From assembly GCF_014192225.1 (NCBI RefSeq), contig NZ_JACHXS010000007.1, positions 1-64,000 on the forward strand: a stretch of 64,000 bases of DNA. The letters run 5' to 3'. The position numbers were made by a program, and so were the translations under genes. Below are positions 33,501-42,414 of the stretch, one piece after another. The notes under the pieces were generated by a model that saw nothing but the letters and a program-made list of their open reading frames with translations, made no database searches and had not been told where the DNA came from. Position 1 is the first letter of the stretch; each line of letters opens with the position of its first letter. The stretch is from Pseudoduganella umbonata. Lineage in GTDB: Bacteria > Pseudomonadota > Gammaproteobacteria > Burkholderiales > Burkholderiaceae_D.

Positions 33501-33708
33501 GGGCCTGGGCGCCGGCGCCGAACTGCGCCAGCCCCTCGGCCTGGCCGTGTGCGGCGGCCTGATCTTCTCGCAGGTGATCACGCTGTACGTCACGCCCGTG
33601 ATCTACCTGTTCCTCGACCGGTACAGCGGCAACGGCCCGATGAGCGACGCCGAACTGGCCGAGCCGCCGCCGGAACCGCAGAAGGTGGAGCTGAAAGCCG
33701 TGTCCTGA
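30589..33708 (+). CDS. RND multidrug efflux permease (HAE1, MdtB/MdtC-like)
   Basis: Inner-membrane proton-driven transporter of 1039 aa. It begins MNLSELSIRRPVMVVLLSLS (TM1), then the first porter domain, a TM2-TM6 block with GLVVDDAIVVLENI (the TM4 aspartate pair for proton relay), a second large periplasmic loop, and TM8-TM12 with the TM10 lysine in GIVKKNAIMMIDFA. N-terminus and layout fit the MdtB/MdtC branch. It forms an operon with the adaptor at 29396 and probably lies under the upstream two-component system. The end is followed by a palindromic repeat instead of a clean terminator. Confidence 0.93.
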   Translation: MNLSELSIRRPVMVVLLSLSLILAGVLAYLYIPVAALPSYNTPIINVSADLAGASPDTMASSVALPLEKQFSTIPGLTLITSTSTQGNTSLTLEFDSSIDVNEAAVDVQAALLRAQRQLPQEMTDLPSYRKINPADAPVLFMAMNSPSLSLSELNDYAENLIAPSLSTLPGVAQVNVNGQKRFAVRVRAKSDLLNARDLTLAEVQAAIRSANANTPLGVLDGPDQTLTIQGNAQLMKAADYRDLIIATRNGEPVRLKDVAVVEDSFQSTKSFGSYNGERSIVLLVQRQPDANTVQVVDSVKALLPRFRAQLPESINISLVNDRSVSIREAIHDVNLTLALTIVLVVLVIFLFLRRAVATLIPAITMPISLLGALALLYALGYSLDNISLLGITLAVGLVVDDAIVVLENIVRHIELGKKPLQAALVGSREMGFTIVSISISLVAVFIPIFFMPGVMGLMFREFAVIVALAVLVSALVSLTLVPMMAARFLPADSHEHAGDDTFLGRHFERGFNAVLKSYGRTLDAALRHRYIVLAVAVGTFVLTVAMYATMPKGFFPEEDIGQFRVNTEASEDISTSAMLALQDRVAAIIQADPAVKSVVSFTGGGNSGRMFVVLVPRGERKAMPDVLEGLRKKMRDVAGIQVYMSPVQNLQLGGRPSKSRYQYTLQSVSPDSLNDWAERYLERMRADPDFRDVTSDSQNKGLQATLDIDRDKASTLGVAIGDLRTALYLAFGERQVSTIYSSAASYYVILEAADEDRRYEDALNKVSVRNAAGQLIKLSSFATVQRTVGPTAVNHQGQLQAVTVAFNLAPGVPLGRATAKIDAMGQEFGLPPSIITNYGGDAAVFEKSQGSQVILIVAALAVIYVLLGVLYESFIHPLTILAGLPSAAVGALFTLWLFDMDLTMIAIIGILMLIGIVKKNAIMMIDFALQAQRERGMAPAAAIREACILRFRPIMMTTLAAFMGALPIALGLGAGAELRQPLGLAVCGGLIFSQVITLYVTPVIYLFLDRYSGNGPMSDAELAEPPPEPQKVELKAVS

Positions 33709-33715
33709 AAAATCC

Positions 33716-33816
33716 GGGACGGACCCTGTTTTTGAGGAAAGTTTCCTCAAAAATGGGGACGTACCCATTTTCCAGGCAACTTTATTCCCAGGAAAATAGG
33801 GCCGGACCCTGTTTTC
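33716..33816. repeat. Palindromic intergenic repeat, family A (copy 1, degenerate)
   Basis: Modular arrangement: GGGACGGACCCTG (33716-33728); a hairpin TTTTTGAGGAAA / TTTCCTCAAAAA (33729-33753); GGGGACGTACCC (33755-33766); a second core ATTTTCCAGG / CCCAGGAAAAT; then GCCGGACCCTG near 33801. It shares its parts with the copies at about 48480 and 52288. It lies directly after the RND permease. Confidence 0.75.
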
Positions 33817-33927
33817 GGAGCAACGACCACCATTAGGAAGGCCTGAAAGCCGCGTTTCCCCGCCCCAACTGGCTCACATGGAGCGGATACATACGGTAAC
33901 ATCCGTTAACTGCAAGCTCGCGTAAGC

Positions 33928-34905
33928 TTGCCCGACTTGGCCCGGCAGTGCCGGTTTGCGCACAGAAAACGGTTTATCTTGCTCCAGCACAGCCACACCC
34001 ACGGTCCCGACGAAGTCTGCCCCACCTGCGGCCAGGTTCTCCCGCCCGCCGGCCTATCGCCCCGCTATGGTGACAACAAGCCGAACCGCACTGGCCTGGC
34101 CATTGCCATCGGCCTGCACCTGCTGATCCTGGTGCTGGCCCTGCTGAATCCGCAAACGATCGTCAAGCTCAATCCGCCGTCGAAAGCGGGGGAAATGGTG
34201 TGGATTGCGCCCGTGACCCCCACGCCGACGCCACCGAAGCCGCAGCCGCAGCCGGCACCGGAAAAACCGTCGCCCCAACGGCAACCGAAAGTCGCCCAGG
34301 CCAAGCCCCGTCCGGCGCCGCCGCCGATCAAGCGCACCAATAACGACGCCATCACCGATCCGGTCCGGCAGGAAACCCCGCCGCCGCCGGTGAAGGCCGA
34401 CATGACCCCGCCGCCGCCGGACGTGACCGACATGTCGCAGATGGTGGAAGCGGCGCGGCGCCGCCGCGGCGCCGTCGAGACCCCGGCCACGGAAAGCGCC
34501 GAGAGCGCCGATGCGAAAGCCAAGGCCCGCGCGGTCGCCAACATCATGGGCGCCCAGGGCCGCAATTCCGCTGGCGAGAGGGAGGATTCGGGCGGCATCT
34601 TCGATGTGCAGAACCAGACGTTCAACAGCGCCGACCTGAAATTCCGCGGCTGGAACACGAACTTCAAGCGCCGCTGGCTGTCGCAGGTCAAGGTCGAGCT
34701 GGGCAACGAGATCGACATCGAAAACGCCGTCGTCACGAAGATGATCGAATTGATCCGCAAGGAAAAGCCGGGCGACTTCGAGTGGGAATCGCACCGGCTG
34801 GGCCGCGTCGTGAAGATGAGCGCCCGGAAGGAAGACGAGGCGGAATTGCGCGCCTTCCTGCTGCGTGAAATGTATCCCCGCTACATCCGCCCGGCGGGCC
34901 GGTAA
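33928..34905 (+). CDS. Pro-rich single-pass membrane protein with half zinc ribbon, function unknown
   Basis: Up to 325 aa from a TTG at 33928; the true start is uncertain and another TTG at 33979 is possible. Order: HSHTHGPDEVCPTCGQVLP, with one CxxC pair (residues 31-34); a transmembrane helix (about 55-73); a Pro/Lys-rich stretch (about 95-165), reminiscent of TonB-type spacers; an Ala/Glu/Arg linker; and a compact C-terminal domain (about 230-320, FNSADLKFRGWNTNFKRRW ... AFLLREMYPRYIRP) that I cannot assign. The layout suggests a cytoplasmic N-terminus and a periplasm-spanning rod with a folded tip. There is no ExbB/ExbD nearby. Confidence 0.65.
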   Translation: MPDLARQCRFAHRKRFILLQHSHTHGPDEVCPTCGQVLPPAGLSPRYGDNKPNRTGLAIAIGLHLLILVLALLNPQTIVKLNPPSKAGEMVWIAPVTPTPTPPKPQPQPAPEKPSPQRQPKVAQAKPRPAPPPIKRTNNDAITDPVRQETPPPPVKADMTPPPPDVTDMSQMVEAARRRRGAVETPATESAESADAKAKARAVANIMGAQGRNSAGEREDSGGIFDVQNQTFNSADLKFRGWNTNFKRRWLSQVKVELGNEIDIENAVVTKMIELIRKEKPGDFEWESHRLGRVVKMSARKEDEAELRAFLLREMYPRYIRPAGR

Positions 34906-34949
34906 GGGGCTGTCAAACTCGCTGGGAACGTCAAGCCACTGCCGGGACG

Positions 34950-36179
34950 TCAAGCCCGCTGCGGCGCGCGTTCCAGCGCCTCGCCGATCCAGTACAGCAG
35001 GGCCGCGGCCGGCATTGCCATGCCGGCCAGCAACGCTGCGTGCCAGCCGTAACGGGCATACACCCAGCCGCCCAGCGCGGAGCCCACGGCCCCGCCGGCA
35101 AAGAACACGGCGAAATACAGGCCGTTCAGGCGGCTGCGCACCTCGGCGCCCAGCGTGAAGATGGCGCGCTGGCCCAGCACCAGGTTGGCGGCCACGCCCA
35201 TGTCCAGCACGATCGACGCCACCACGAGGATGGCCAGCGCCACGTCGCGCGAACCCGGTACCAGCAAGGGCAGGGCAAAGCCCGCGATGCCCAGCGCCAG
35301 CGCGGCGGCCGTCGCCGCCAGGCTGTGACCCGCATCGGCCAGCTTGCCGGCGATCGGCGAGGCGACCGCGCCGGCCATGCCGACCAGCGCGAAGATGGCG
35401 ATGCCCGTCTGCGACAGGCCGAACATCGGGCCGGCAAGCGCCAGCGGCACCACGGTCCAGAACAGGCTGAACGAACCGAACAGGCCGGCATGGTAGGCGG
35501 CGCGGCGGCGCAGCACGGGGGTGGTCCGGAACAGCGTCCACAGCGAACCGATCAGCTGTGGATACGACGTGCCCGACTGAGGCTGCCGTACCGGCAATTT
35601 CACGCGCAGCACAAGTGCCAGCAGCGCGATCAGCGCGGCCGCGCCGCCGAACACCACATGCCAGTTAGTGTGGTCGGCGATCAGGCTGGCCGCCGGCCGC
35701 GCCAGCATGATCCCCAGCAGCAGCCCGCTGACGACCTTGCCCACGGTGTGCCCGCGCTTCGATTCATGCGACAGGTGGGCCGCGAACGGCACCAGGATCT
35801 GCGCGGCGACGGAGCCCAGCCCGATCGCCAGCGCCGCGGCCAGGAACACCGGGGCGCTGGTGGCGCAGGCGGCAATGGCCAGGGCAACGGCGGTGGCGGC
35901 CAGCGAAACCACGATTAGCCGGCGGTTTTCCAGCAGGTCGCCCAGCGGCACGATGAAGAGCAGTCCCAGCGTATAGCCGACCTGCGTCAGCGTGACGATG
36001 AGCCCGGCCGCATCGGCCGACAGTCCGGTGGCGGCGGCGATCGGCCCCACCAGCGTTTGCGCGTAATACAGGTTGGCGACGATAAGCCCGGCCGCCGCGG
36101 CCAGCAGCAGCACCATCGAAGGTGCGATATGGTCGTGCGGGTCGTGCGGTTCTTGATGCGATGTCATGGCGTTCCCCAT
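34950..36179 (-). CDS. MFS transporter
   Basis: Protein of 409 aa with twelve predicted membrane helices and an N-terminal soluble His/Asp-rich stretch (HQEPHDPHDH). MFS motif A variants are visible after TM2 (VPLGDLLENRRLIV) and in the second half (GKLADAGHSLAAT). It resembles the YnfM/inner-membrane efflux branch; the substrate is unknown. A second ATG four codons in is an alternative start. It is divergent from the LysR gene at 36349 with a palindromic LysR-type box between, so that regulator probably controls it. Confidence 0.85.
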   Translation of the reverse strand: MGNAMTSHQEPHDPHDHIAPSMVLLLAAAAGLIVANLYYAQTLVGPIAAATGLSADAAGLIVTLTQVGYTLGLLFIVPLGDLLENRRLIVVSLAATAVALAIAACATSAPVFLAAALAIGLGSVAAQILVPFAAHLSHESKRGHTVGKVVSGLLLGIMLARPAASLIADHTNWHVVFGGAAALIALLALVLRVKLPVRQPQSGTSYPQLIGSLWTLFRTTPVLRRRAAYHAGLFGSFSLFWTVVPLALAGPMFGLSQTGIAIFALVGMAGAVASPIAGKLADAGHSLAATAAALALGIAGFALPLLVPGSRDVALAILVVASIVLDMGVAANLVLGQRAIFTLGAEVRSRLNGLYFAVFFAGGAVGSALGGWVYARYGWHAALLAGMAMPAAALLYWIGEALERAPQRA

Positions 36180-36319
36180 GTGAGTAGATCGGACCAGTTT
36201 AAGGAGCGCCCGATGGCCTGTACTCCGCCATCGGGTGCGCCGGCGACCGGCAGGATTGGATGGGGAAAGTGTACGCAGCGAAAGAGAGAAGATAATCCAC
36301 CAATAATCGCCCTATACTT

Positions 36320-36334
36320 TTCACATCATGTGAA
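36320..36334 (+). promoter_or_regulatory. LysR-type operator
   Basis: TTCACATCATGTGAA, a perfect inverted repeat (7-base arms, one central base) containing a T-N11-A core, 15 bases before the LysR start and just after a TATACT hexamer. This position suits autorepression of the regulator. Confidence 0.65.
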
Positions 36335-36348
36335 CAATAGGCGGCATC

Positions 36349-37287
36349 ATGGACAAACTTCGCGCCATGCAGGTCTTCGTGCGCATCGTCGAAGCAAACA
36401 GTTTTACCAAGGCGGCGGAAACGCTGGGCCTGCCGCGTGCGGCGCTGACGGCCACGATCAAGAACCTGGAAGCGTATCTCGGCACCATGCTGCTGCAGCG
36501 GACCACGCGCAGGCTGGCACTGACACCGGATGGCGCCGACTACCATGCGCAGTGCGTGCAGATCCTCGATGCGGTGGCGGCGTCCGAACAGGCATTCCGT
36601 GGTGCCACCGCCGCACCGCGGGGGACATTGCGCATCGACCTGCCCGACGCGCTCGGCCGCCATGTGATCCTGCCGGACATTGCTGGCTTTGCCAAGGCCT
36701 GGCCGGAGCTGGCGCTGACGCTCAGCTTTTCCGACCGCCTCGTCGACCTCACGCAGGAAGGCATCGACTGCGCGCTGCGCGTGGGCGCCTTGCAGGATTC
36801 ATCGCTGGTGGGGCGCCAGGTCGGCAGCATGCGCTTCGTGACCTGCGCCGCGCCCGCGTATCTCGCGCTGCATGGCACGCCCCGCTCGATCGACGACCTG
36901 CGCAGCCACCAGGGCATCGTGCATTTTTCCGGCCGCACGGGGCGGCCGTTCGACTGGGACTTCATCGTCGACGGCGCGGTGGTCAAGGCACAGGTGCCGG
37001 GACGCATCGCGGTCAACAACGCCGATGCCAACGTCGCGTGCGCGCTGCAGGGCCTGGGCATCACGCAGGCGGCGTGCTACCAGGTGCGCGGCCACCTCGA
37101 GCGGGGCGAACTGGTGGAATTGCTGGCCGATACGCCGCCAGCACCGATGCCGGTGTCGCTGCTGTATCCGCGCGGGCGGATGGCGGCGCCGAAGCTGCGG
37201 GTGTTCGCGGAGTGGATCACGGCATTGCTGGCGCGCGATCCCGGCCTGGCACCGCTCACGACGGAACGAACAGGTGCTCGGCCATGA
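36349..37287 (+). CDS. LysR-family transcriptional regulator (first)
   Basis: Protein of 312 aa. It has an N-terminal winged helix-turn-helix (RAMQVFVRIVEANSFTKAAE, then ALTATIKNLEAYLGTMLLQR) and a LysR substrate-binding domain from about residue 90 (GTLRIDLPDALGRHVILPDI ... ITQAACYQVRGHLERGELVELL). It probably senses a small effector and controls the divergent MFS gene. Its 3' end overlaps the 3' end of a second, convergent LysR gene by 32 bases. Confidence 0.92.
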   Translation: MDKLRAMQVFVRIVEANSFTKAAETLGLPRAALTATIKNLEAYLGTMLLQRTTRRLALTPDGADYHAQCVQILDAVAASEQAFRGATAAPRGTLRIDLPDALGRHVILPDIAGFAKAWPELALTLSFSDRLVDLTQEGIDCALRVGALQDSSLVGRQVGSMRFVTCAAPAYLALHGTPRSIDDLRSHQGIVHFSGRTGRPFDWDFIVDGAVVKAQVPGRIAVNNADANVACALQGLGITQAACYQVRGHLERGELVELLADTPPAPMPVSLLYPRGRMAAPKLRVFAEWITALLARDPGLAPLTTERTGARP

Positions 37288-38131
37288 AGTCGATGAACAC
37301 GCGCAAGCGGGGCGACAGGTGGCGCGACGACGGCCACAGCAGGCGAAACACGCCCGCATGGCGAACGTGCCTGTCGAGCACCGTGACCAGGGTGCCCGCC
37401 GCCAGCTGCGTGCGGATCGCAAAATCGGGCAGGCAGGCAATGCCGAGACCCTGCTCGGCCATGCAGATCAGCGGTTCGATGCTGTTCGCCACCACGGTGG
37501 CGGGCAACTCCACGGGGCGGCGCAGCGGCCAGGGCTCCAGTTTGCCGCTGGTGGCGTAACGGTGCAGCAGGCAGGCGTGGCTGGCCAGGTCGGCCGGCCT
37601 TGCGGGGGTACCGCGCGCCGCGAAGTAGGCAGGCGCACCGACGAGCTTCAGGTGAAAAGTGCCCAGCTTGCGGCTCATCAGGCGCGAATCGCCGACGTCG
37701 CCGGCCCGTATCACGCCGTCGAATCCCTCGTCGATGACGTCGACGAAGCGGTCGCTGAAATCGAGATCCAGTTCGATCTCCGGCCAGCGGCGCATGAAGC
37801 CGGCCAGCGCCGGCAGCATCAGCATGCCCGCGTGCGGCATGCTGATGCGCAGCTTGCCGCGCGGGGCCGCCTGCAATTGCGCCAGCTCCAGTTCCGCTGC
37901 CTCGATCTCGCAAAAGATCCTCCGGCACCGTTCCAGGAACAGCGCACCCTCGGGCGTCAGCGTGACCGAGCGGGTGGAGCGGTGGAACAGCCGCACCGCG
38001 AGCCGTTCCTCGAGCCGCGCGACCGTCTTGCCGATGGCCGACGACGATACCCCGAGGGCTTGCCCCGCCTTCGTGAAACTGCGCGCCTCGGCCGCCTGCA
38101 CGAACGCGTTCAATGCGCCGATGTTATCCAT
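37256..38131 (-). CDS. LysR-family transcriptional regulator (second)
   Basis: Protein of 291 aa from the ATG at 38131 (MDNIGALNAFVQAAEARSFT), which has GGGGAA 5 bases upstream; an ATG four codons earlier overlaps that site and is less likely. It has an HTH (KAGQALGVSSSAIGKTVARL) and a substrate-binding domain (GKLRISMPHAGMLMLPALAG...). It is divergent from the MFS gene at 38245 and convergent with, and overlapping, the first LysR gene. Confidence 0.92.
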   Translation of the reverse strand: MDNIGALNAFVQAAEARSFTKAGQALGVSSSAIGKTVARLEERLAVRLFHRSTRSVTLTPEGALFLERCRRIFCEIEAAELELAQLQAAPRGKLRISMPHAGMLMLPALAGFMRRWPEIELDLDFSDRFVDVIDEGFDGVIRAGDVGDSRLMSRKLGTFHLKLVGAPAYFAARGTPARPADLASHACLLHRYATSGKLEPWPLRRPVELPATVVANSIEPLICMAEQGLGIACLPDFAIRTQLAAGTLVTVLDRHVRHAGVFRLLWPSSRHLSPRLRVFIDFMAEHLFVPS

Positions 38132-38145
38132 GTGTTTCCCCATTG

Positions 38146-38161
38146 CGGACGAATATGTCCG
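38146..38161 (+). promoter_or_regulatory. Candidate operator before the second LysR gene
   Basis: CGGAC-GAATAT-GTCCG, an inverted repeat with 5-base arms, located 15 bases upstream of the LysR start in the divergent gap. It does not resemble the box of the first LysR gene. Confidence 0.4.
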
Positions 38162-38244
38162 ATATCTTTGGAACTGCGGCCTGATTCTCCCATGATTCGA
38201 AGGCGCCTATGCTGGCAGCCTTGTCCATTCGCCAAGGAGCATCC

Positions 38245-39459
38245 ATGTCGCATCCTCCCGATTCCGCGCGCCTGCCACTGGCGCAACTGCTCGCCCTGAC
38301 CATGGCGGCCTTCATCACGGTCGTCACCGAAGCGCTGCCCGCCGGCCTGATGCCGCAGATGAGCAGGGGCCTGGCGGTATCCGAGGCGATGATCGGCCAG
38401 CTGGTCACCGCCTATGCACTGGGCACCTTGCTGACCGCGGTGCCGCTGACGGCGGCAACCCAGGCATGGCGCCGCCGGCCGTTGCTGCTCGGGGCGATGA
38501 CCGGTTTTGCCGTGGCCAATACCGTCACGGCGTTGTCGGCGGACTTCGCGCTGACCCTGGCGGCCCGTTTCGTTGCCGGTATCTCGGCAGGGCTGCTATG
38601 GGCGCTGGCCGCCGGCTACGCGGCCCGGCTGGTGGCGCCGCACCTGCAGGGAAGGGCCATCGCCGTCGCGATGGCCGGGATTCCCGTCGCGCTGTCGCTG
38701 GGCGTGCCGGCCGGCGCCTTCATCGGCGCGGCCATCGGCTGGCGCGCCACGTTCGGCATCGTGACCGTGCTGGCGCTGGGGGCAGTGGCGTGGATCGCCG
38801 CCGCGGTGCCGGATTTTGCCGGCCAGCCGCGCGGGCGCGGCATGACGCTGCGGCAGGTCTTCCTGCTGCCCGGCGTGCGCGCGGTGCTGTTCGTCACGCT
38901 GGCCTATGTGCTGGCCCATAACGTGCTGTACACCTACATCGCGCCGTTCGTCGCACCGGCCGGCCTGGCGCCACGCCTGGATGCGGTACTGCTGCTGTTC
39001 GGTACGACATCGCTGGCGGGCATCTGGCTGACGGGCATGCTGATCGATCGCCGGCTGCGCGAGCTCGTGCTGGCCAGCACGGTGCTGTTCGGCGCACTCG
39101 TGCTGGCGCTGGCATTGTTCGGCACGCAGCCGGCCGTGGTCTGGACGGCGGTGGCCCTGTGGGGGCTGGCCTATGGCGGCGTGCCGACGCTGTTCCAGAC
39201 GGCTTCCGCGCAAGCGGCCGGGGACGCGGCCGACGTGGCGCAGTCGATGGTCGTCACGATCTGGAATCTGGCCATCGCGGCGGCCGGCGCCGGCGGCGGC
39301 CTGCTGCTGGAGATGGCCGGCCCGGAGGCGTTGCCGTGGGCGTTACTGGCGCTGCTGATACCGGCACTGGCCGTCGCATGGCGCGCCAGTTACGGCTTCC
39401 CGCCGGTGCCACGGCGGGCTGAGGCGATCACGGCGGCCGGGCCGCGTGCTGCCGGCTGA
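38245..39459 (+). CDS. MFS transporter, AraJ/YdhP-like efflux branch
   Basis: Protein of 404 aa, twelve membrane helices. The start TEALPAGLMPQMSRGL and LVTAYALGTLLTAVPLTA match the sugar/drug efflux branch of DHA1-type MFS proteins; GIPVALSLGVPAGAFIGAAIGWR carries the motif C-like glycine/proline helix 5. AAGGAG 6 bases before the ATG at 38245 decides the start. It pairs with the divergent LysR gene and is followed after a short gap by an SDR gene. Substrate unknown. Confidence 0.87.
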   Translation: MSHPPDSARLPLAQLLALTMAAFITVVTEALPAGLMPQMSRGLAVSEAMIGQLVTAYALGTLLTAVPLTAATQAWRRRPLLLGAMTGFAVANTVTALSADFALTLAARFVAGISAGLLWALAAGYAARLVAPHLQGRAIAVAMAGIPVALSLGVPAGAFIGAAIGWRATFGIVTVLALGAVAWIAAAVPDFAGQPRGRGMTLRQVFLLPGVRAVLFVTLAYVLAHNVLYTYIAPFVAPAGLAPRLDAVLLLFGTTSLAGIWLTGMLIDRRLRELVLASTVLFGALVLALALFGTQPAVVWTAVALWGLAYGGVPTLFQTASAQAAGDAADVAQSMVVTIWNLAIAAAGAGGGLLLEMAGPEALPWALLALLIPALAVAWRASYGFPPVPRRAEAITAAGPRAAG

Positions 39460-39541
39460 TCAATGTACGATGACGCAGTGCACGATGGCGCAGCGTGCGA
39501 GGCGGGCGTTGCGTTGGCGAGTTTCCTGCTAAGTTGTCGGC

Positions 39542-39553
39542 TTCACATCATGT
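39542..39553 (+). promoter_or_regulatory. Half-matching copy of the first LysR box before the SDR gene
   Basis: TTCACATCATGT is identical to the first 12 bases of the palindrome at 36320-36334; the right arm then differs (ACA instead of GAA). It lies 24 bases before the SDR start. Confidence 0.35.
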
Positions 39554-39576
39554 ACATCTGTAAGACAGGGGAAGCC

Positions 39577-40467
39577 ATGGCCAACACGTTGAAACCGCTC
39601 GACCGGCAAGTCATCGTCATCACCGGTGCCACCAGCGGCATCGGCCTGGCCACGGCCACGAACGCTGCCGCGCGCGGGGCCAAAGTGGTGCTGGTGGCGC
39701 GTGGTGCCGACGTGCTGGACGCCGTGGCCGCAACGCTCGCGGCGCAGGGCGCCGAGGTGCTGTGCATGCCGGCCGACGTGGCCGACAGCGCCCAGGTCGC
39801 GCAGGTGGCAACCGCCGCCATTACCCGTTTCGGCCGCATCGATACCTGGGTGAACAATGCCGGCTGCACGATCTACGGCCGGATCGAGGAGGTGAGCGAA
39901 GCGGACAGCCGCCGCCTGTTCGAGACCAACTTCTGGGGCATGGTCAACGGCTCGCTGGCCGCGCTGCCGCACCTGCGCCGGCAGGGCGGGGCCTTGATCA
40001 ACGTGGGCAGCGAGGCTTCCGAGGTGCCGATACCGATGCAGGGCATGTACACGGCATCGAAGCACGCCGTGAAAGGTTTTACGGATACGCTGCGGGTGGA
40101 AGTCGAACATGTCGACGGGGCCCCGGTGTCGGTCACGCTGATCGAACCGACGTCGGTCGACACGCCATTGCCGCAGCATGCGCGCAACTACATGGACCGG
40201 GAACCCACGCTGCCGTCGCCGAAGCTCGACCCGCACCAGGTAGCCGATGCGATCCTCGATGCGGCCACCACGCCGCGGCGCGACGTCAAGGTGGGTGTCA
40301 TCGCAGCGCTCGACGTGGCCGTGCAGAATGCCCTGCCGGCGCTGGGCGACCGCATCGCGCCATTGCAGGTGCCGCGTCAGCAGCGCGACGAGCCGCCCGC
40401 GCATCCATCCGGCGCGTTATATACCTCCGGAGGCGACGGGCGCATCTACGGCAAGGCCGGCGGCTGA
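39577..40467 (+). CDS. Short-chain dehydrogenase/reductase (SDR)
   Basis: Protein of 296 aa, classical SDR fold: nucleotide-binding TGATSGIG (16-23), NNAG (93-96), and the catalytic Ser in INVGSEAS with Tyr158-x-x-x-Lys162 (YTASK). The C-terminus is extended beyond the usual 250 residues and ends in a Gly/Tyr-rich tail. The substrate is unknown. GGGGAA 5 bases before the ATG at 39577 fixes the start. Its upstream region has a partial copy of the LysR operator found at 36320, so it may share regulation. Confidence 0.88.
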   Translation: MANTLKPLDRQVIVITGATSGIGLATATNAAARGAKVVLVARGADVLDAVAATLAAQGAEVLCMPADVADSAQVAQVATAAITRFGRIDTWVNNAGCTIYGRIEEVSEADSRRLFETNFWGMVNGSLAALPHLRRQGGALINVGSEASEVPIPMQGMYTASKHAVKGFTDTLRVEVEHVDGAPVSVTLIEPTSVDTPLPQHARNYMDREPTLPSPKLDPHQVADAILDAATTPRRDVKVGVIAALDVAVQNALPALGDRIAPLQVPRQQRDEPPAHPSGALYTSGGDGRIYGKAGG

Positions 40468-40480
40468 CCGGCCGGGGACG

Positions 40481-40506
40481 AAAAAAAAGCGGGCATCGCC
40501 CGCTTT
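40481..40506 (-). terminator. Terminator after hemB (and SDR)
   Basis: AAAGCGGGC (40486-40494), ATC loop, GCCCGCTTT (40498-40506), flanked on the left by a run of A. Read on the minus strand the T-run follows the stem, so it mainly terminates hemB; it may stop the convergent SDR transcript too. Confidence 0.88.
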
Positions 40507-40528
40507 CGCTTACCAGCCACGCTACCGG

Positions 40529-41542
<1,014 letters not shown>

Positions 41543-41555
41543 CGCTGGGGATTCC

Positions 41556-42269
41556 TTATTCGGGGTCGGGCTCAGGGGCGGACTCGGGTTCGGGCGCGGG
41601 GGGATCGATGTTCAGCCCGACCAGCTCCTCGATCTTCGCGGTCGCCTCGTCGATGCCGACGCGCTTGAGCGCGGAGAACAGCTGCACGGTGAACGGGAAT
41701 CCTTCGCCTTCCTCGTCGACATAACTGTCGAGCTTGGCCTGCGCCTGCCGCAGCGTGGTCGTCGCTTCGCTGCGGGTCAGCTTGTCGGACTTGGTCAGGA
41801 TGCAGTGGATCGGCTTGCCGGTGGGGGCGAACCATTCGAGCATCTGGATATCCAGGTCGGTGAACGGGCGGCGCGCATCCATCATCAGCACCAGCGCGGC
41901 CAGCTGGTCGCGGCGCTGCACGTAGTCGCCCAGCAGGCGCTGCCAGTGCAGCTTGGCGTCGCCGGACACTTCCGCATAGCCGTAGCCGGGCAGGTCGGCG
42001 ATCAGGCAGCGCAGTTCATCCATGTTGATCGGATCATGGCGGTGCATCGCCACGTGCGCGCCCCCGATCGAAAAGAAATTGATGTGCTGCGTGCGGCCGG
42101 GCGTCTTCGACGCGAACGCCAGGCCCTTCTGGTTGCACAGGATATTGATGGCGGTCGATTTACCCGCGTTGGAACGGCCGGCGAAGGCGATCTCGGGCAC
42201 CGTGGTACGGGGCAGGTCGCGCAGGTGGTTGACGGTCGTGAAAAAGCGGGCTTGCCAGAGCTTGGACAT
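41556..42269 (-). CDS. yihA: Ribosome biogenesis GTPase YihA/YsxC (EngB)
   Basis: GTPase of 237 aa needed for late 50S assembly and cell division in other bacteria. The G domain shows G1 GRSNAGKST (31-39), a G2 threonine in SKTPGRTQ, G3 DLPGYG, and G4 TKSDK. The C-terminal tail is acidic and Pro-rich (PPAPEPESAPEPDPE), longer than in E. coli and probably disordered. It is divergent from cytochrome c4 across 145 bases. Confidence 0.95.
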   Translation of the reverse strand: MSKLWQARFFTTVNHLRDLPRTTVPEIAFAGRSNAGKSTAINILCNQKGLAFASKTPGRTQHINFFSIGGAHVAMHRHDPINMDELRCLIADLPGYGYAEVSGDAKLHWQRLLGDYVQRRDQLAALVLMMDARRPFTDLDIQMLEWFAPTGKPIHCILTKSDKLTRSEATTTLRQAQAKLDSYVDEEGEGFPFTVQLFSALKRVGIDEATAKIEELVGLNIDPPAPEPESAPEPDPE

Positions 42270-42414
42270 GAAGAATTGCTACGAGAACAGGCAGTCGTGC
42301 CGGGAAGCTATTGTACAATAAGGAGTTACGGCCCGCTTCCATGCTGGCCGGGGCACTCGAACATTGCGACATTTTTTTGACTCGTTTCCTTAAGCCGGCT
42401 AAATGAGGTGCTGA

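Noticed and set aside
31093..33768. An 891-codon minus-strand frame across the RND permease
   Set aside because: It mirrors the permease codons (His/Gln/Asp/Arg-rich composition, no motif), the usual antisense shadow in GC-rich genes.
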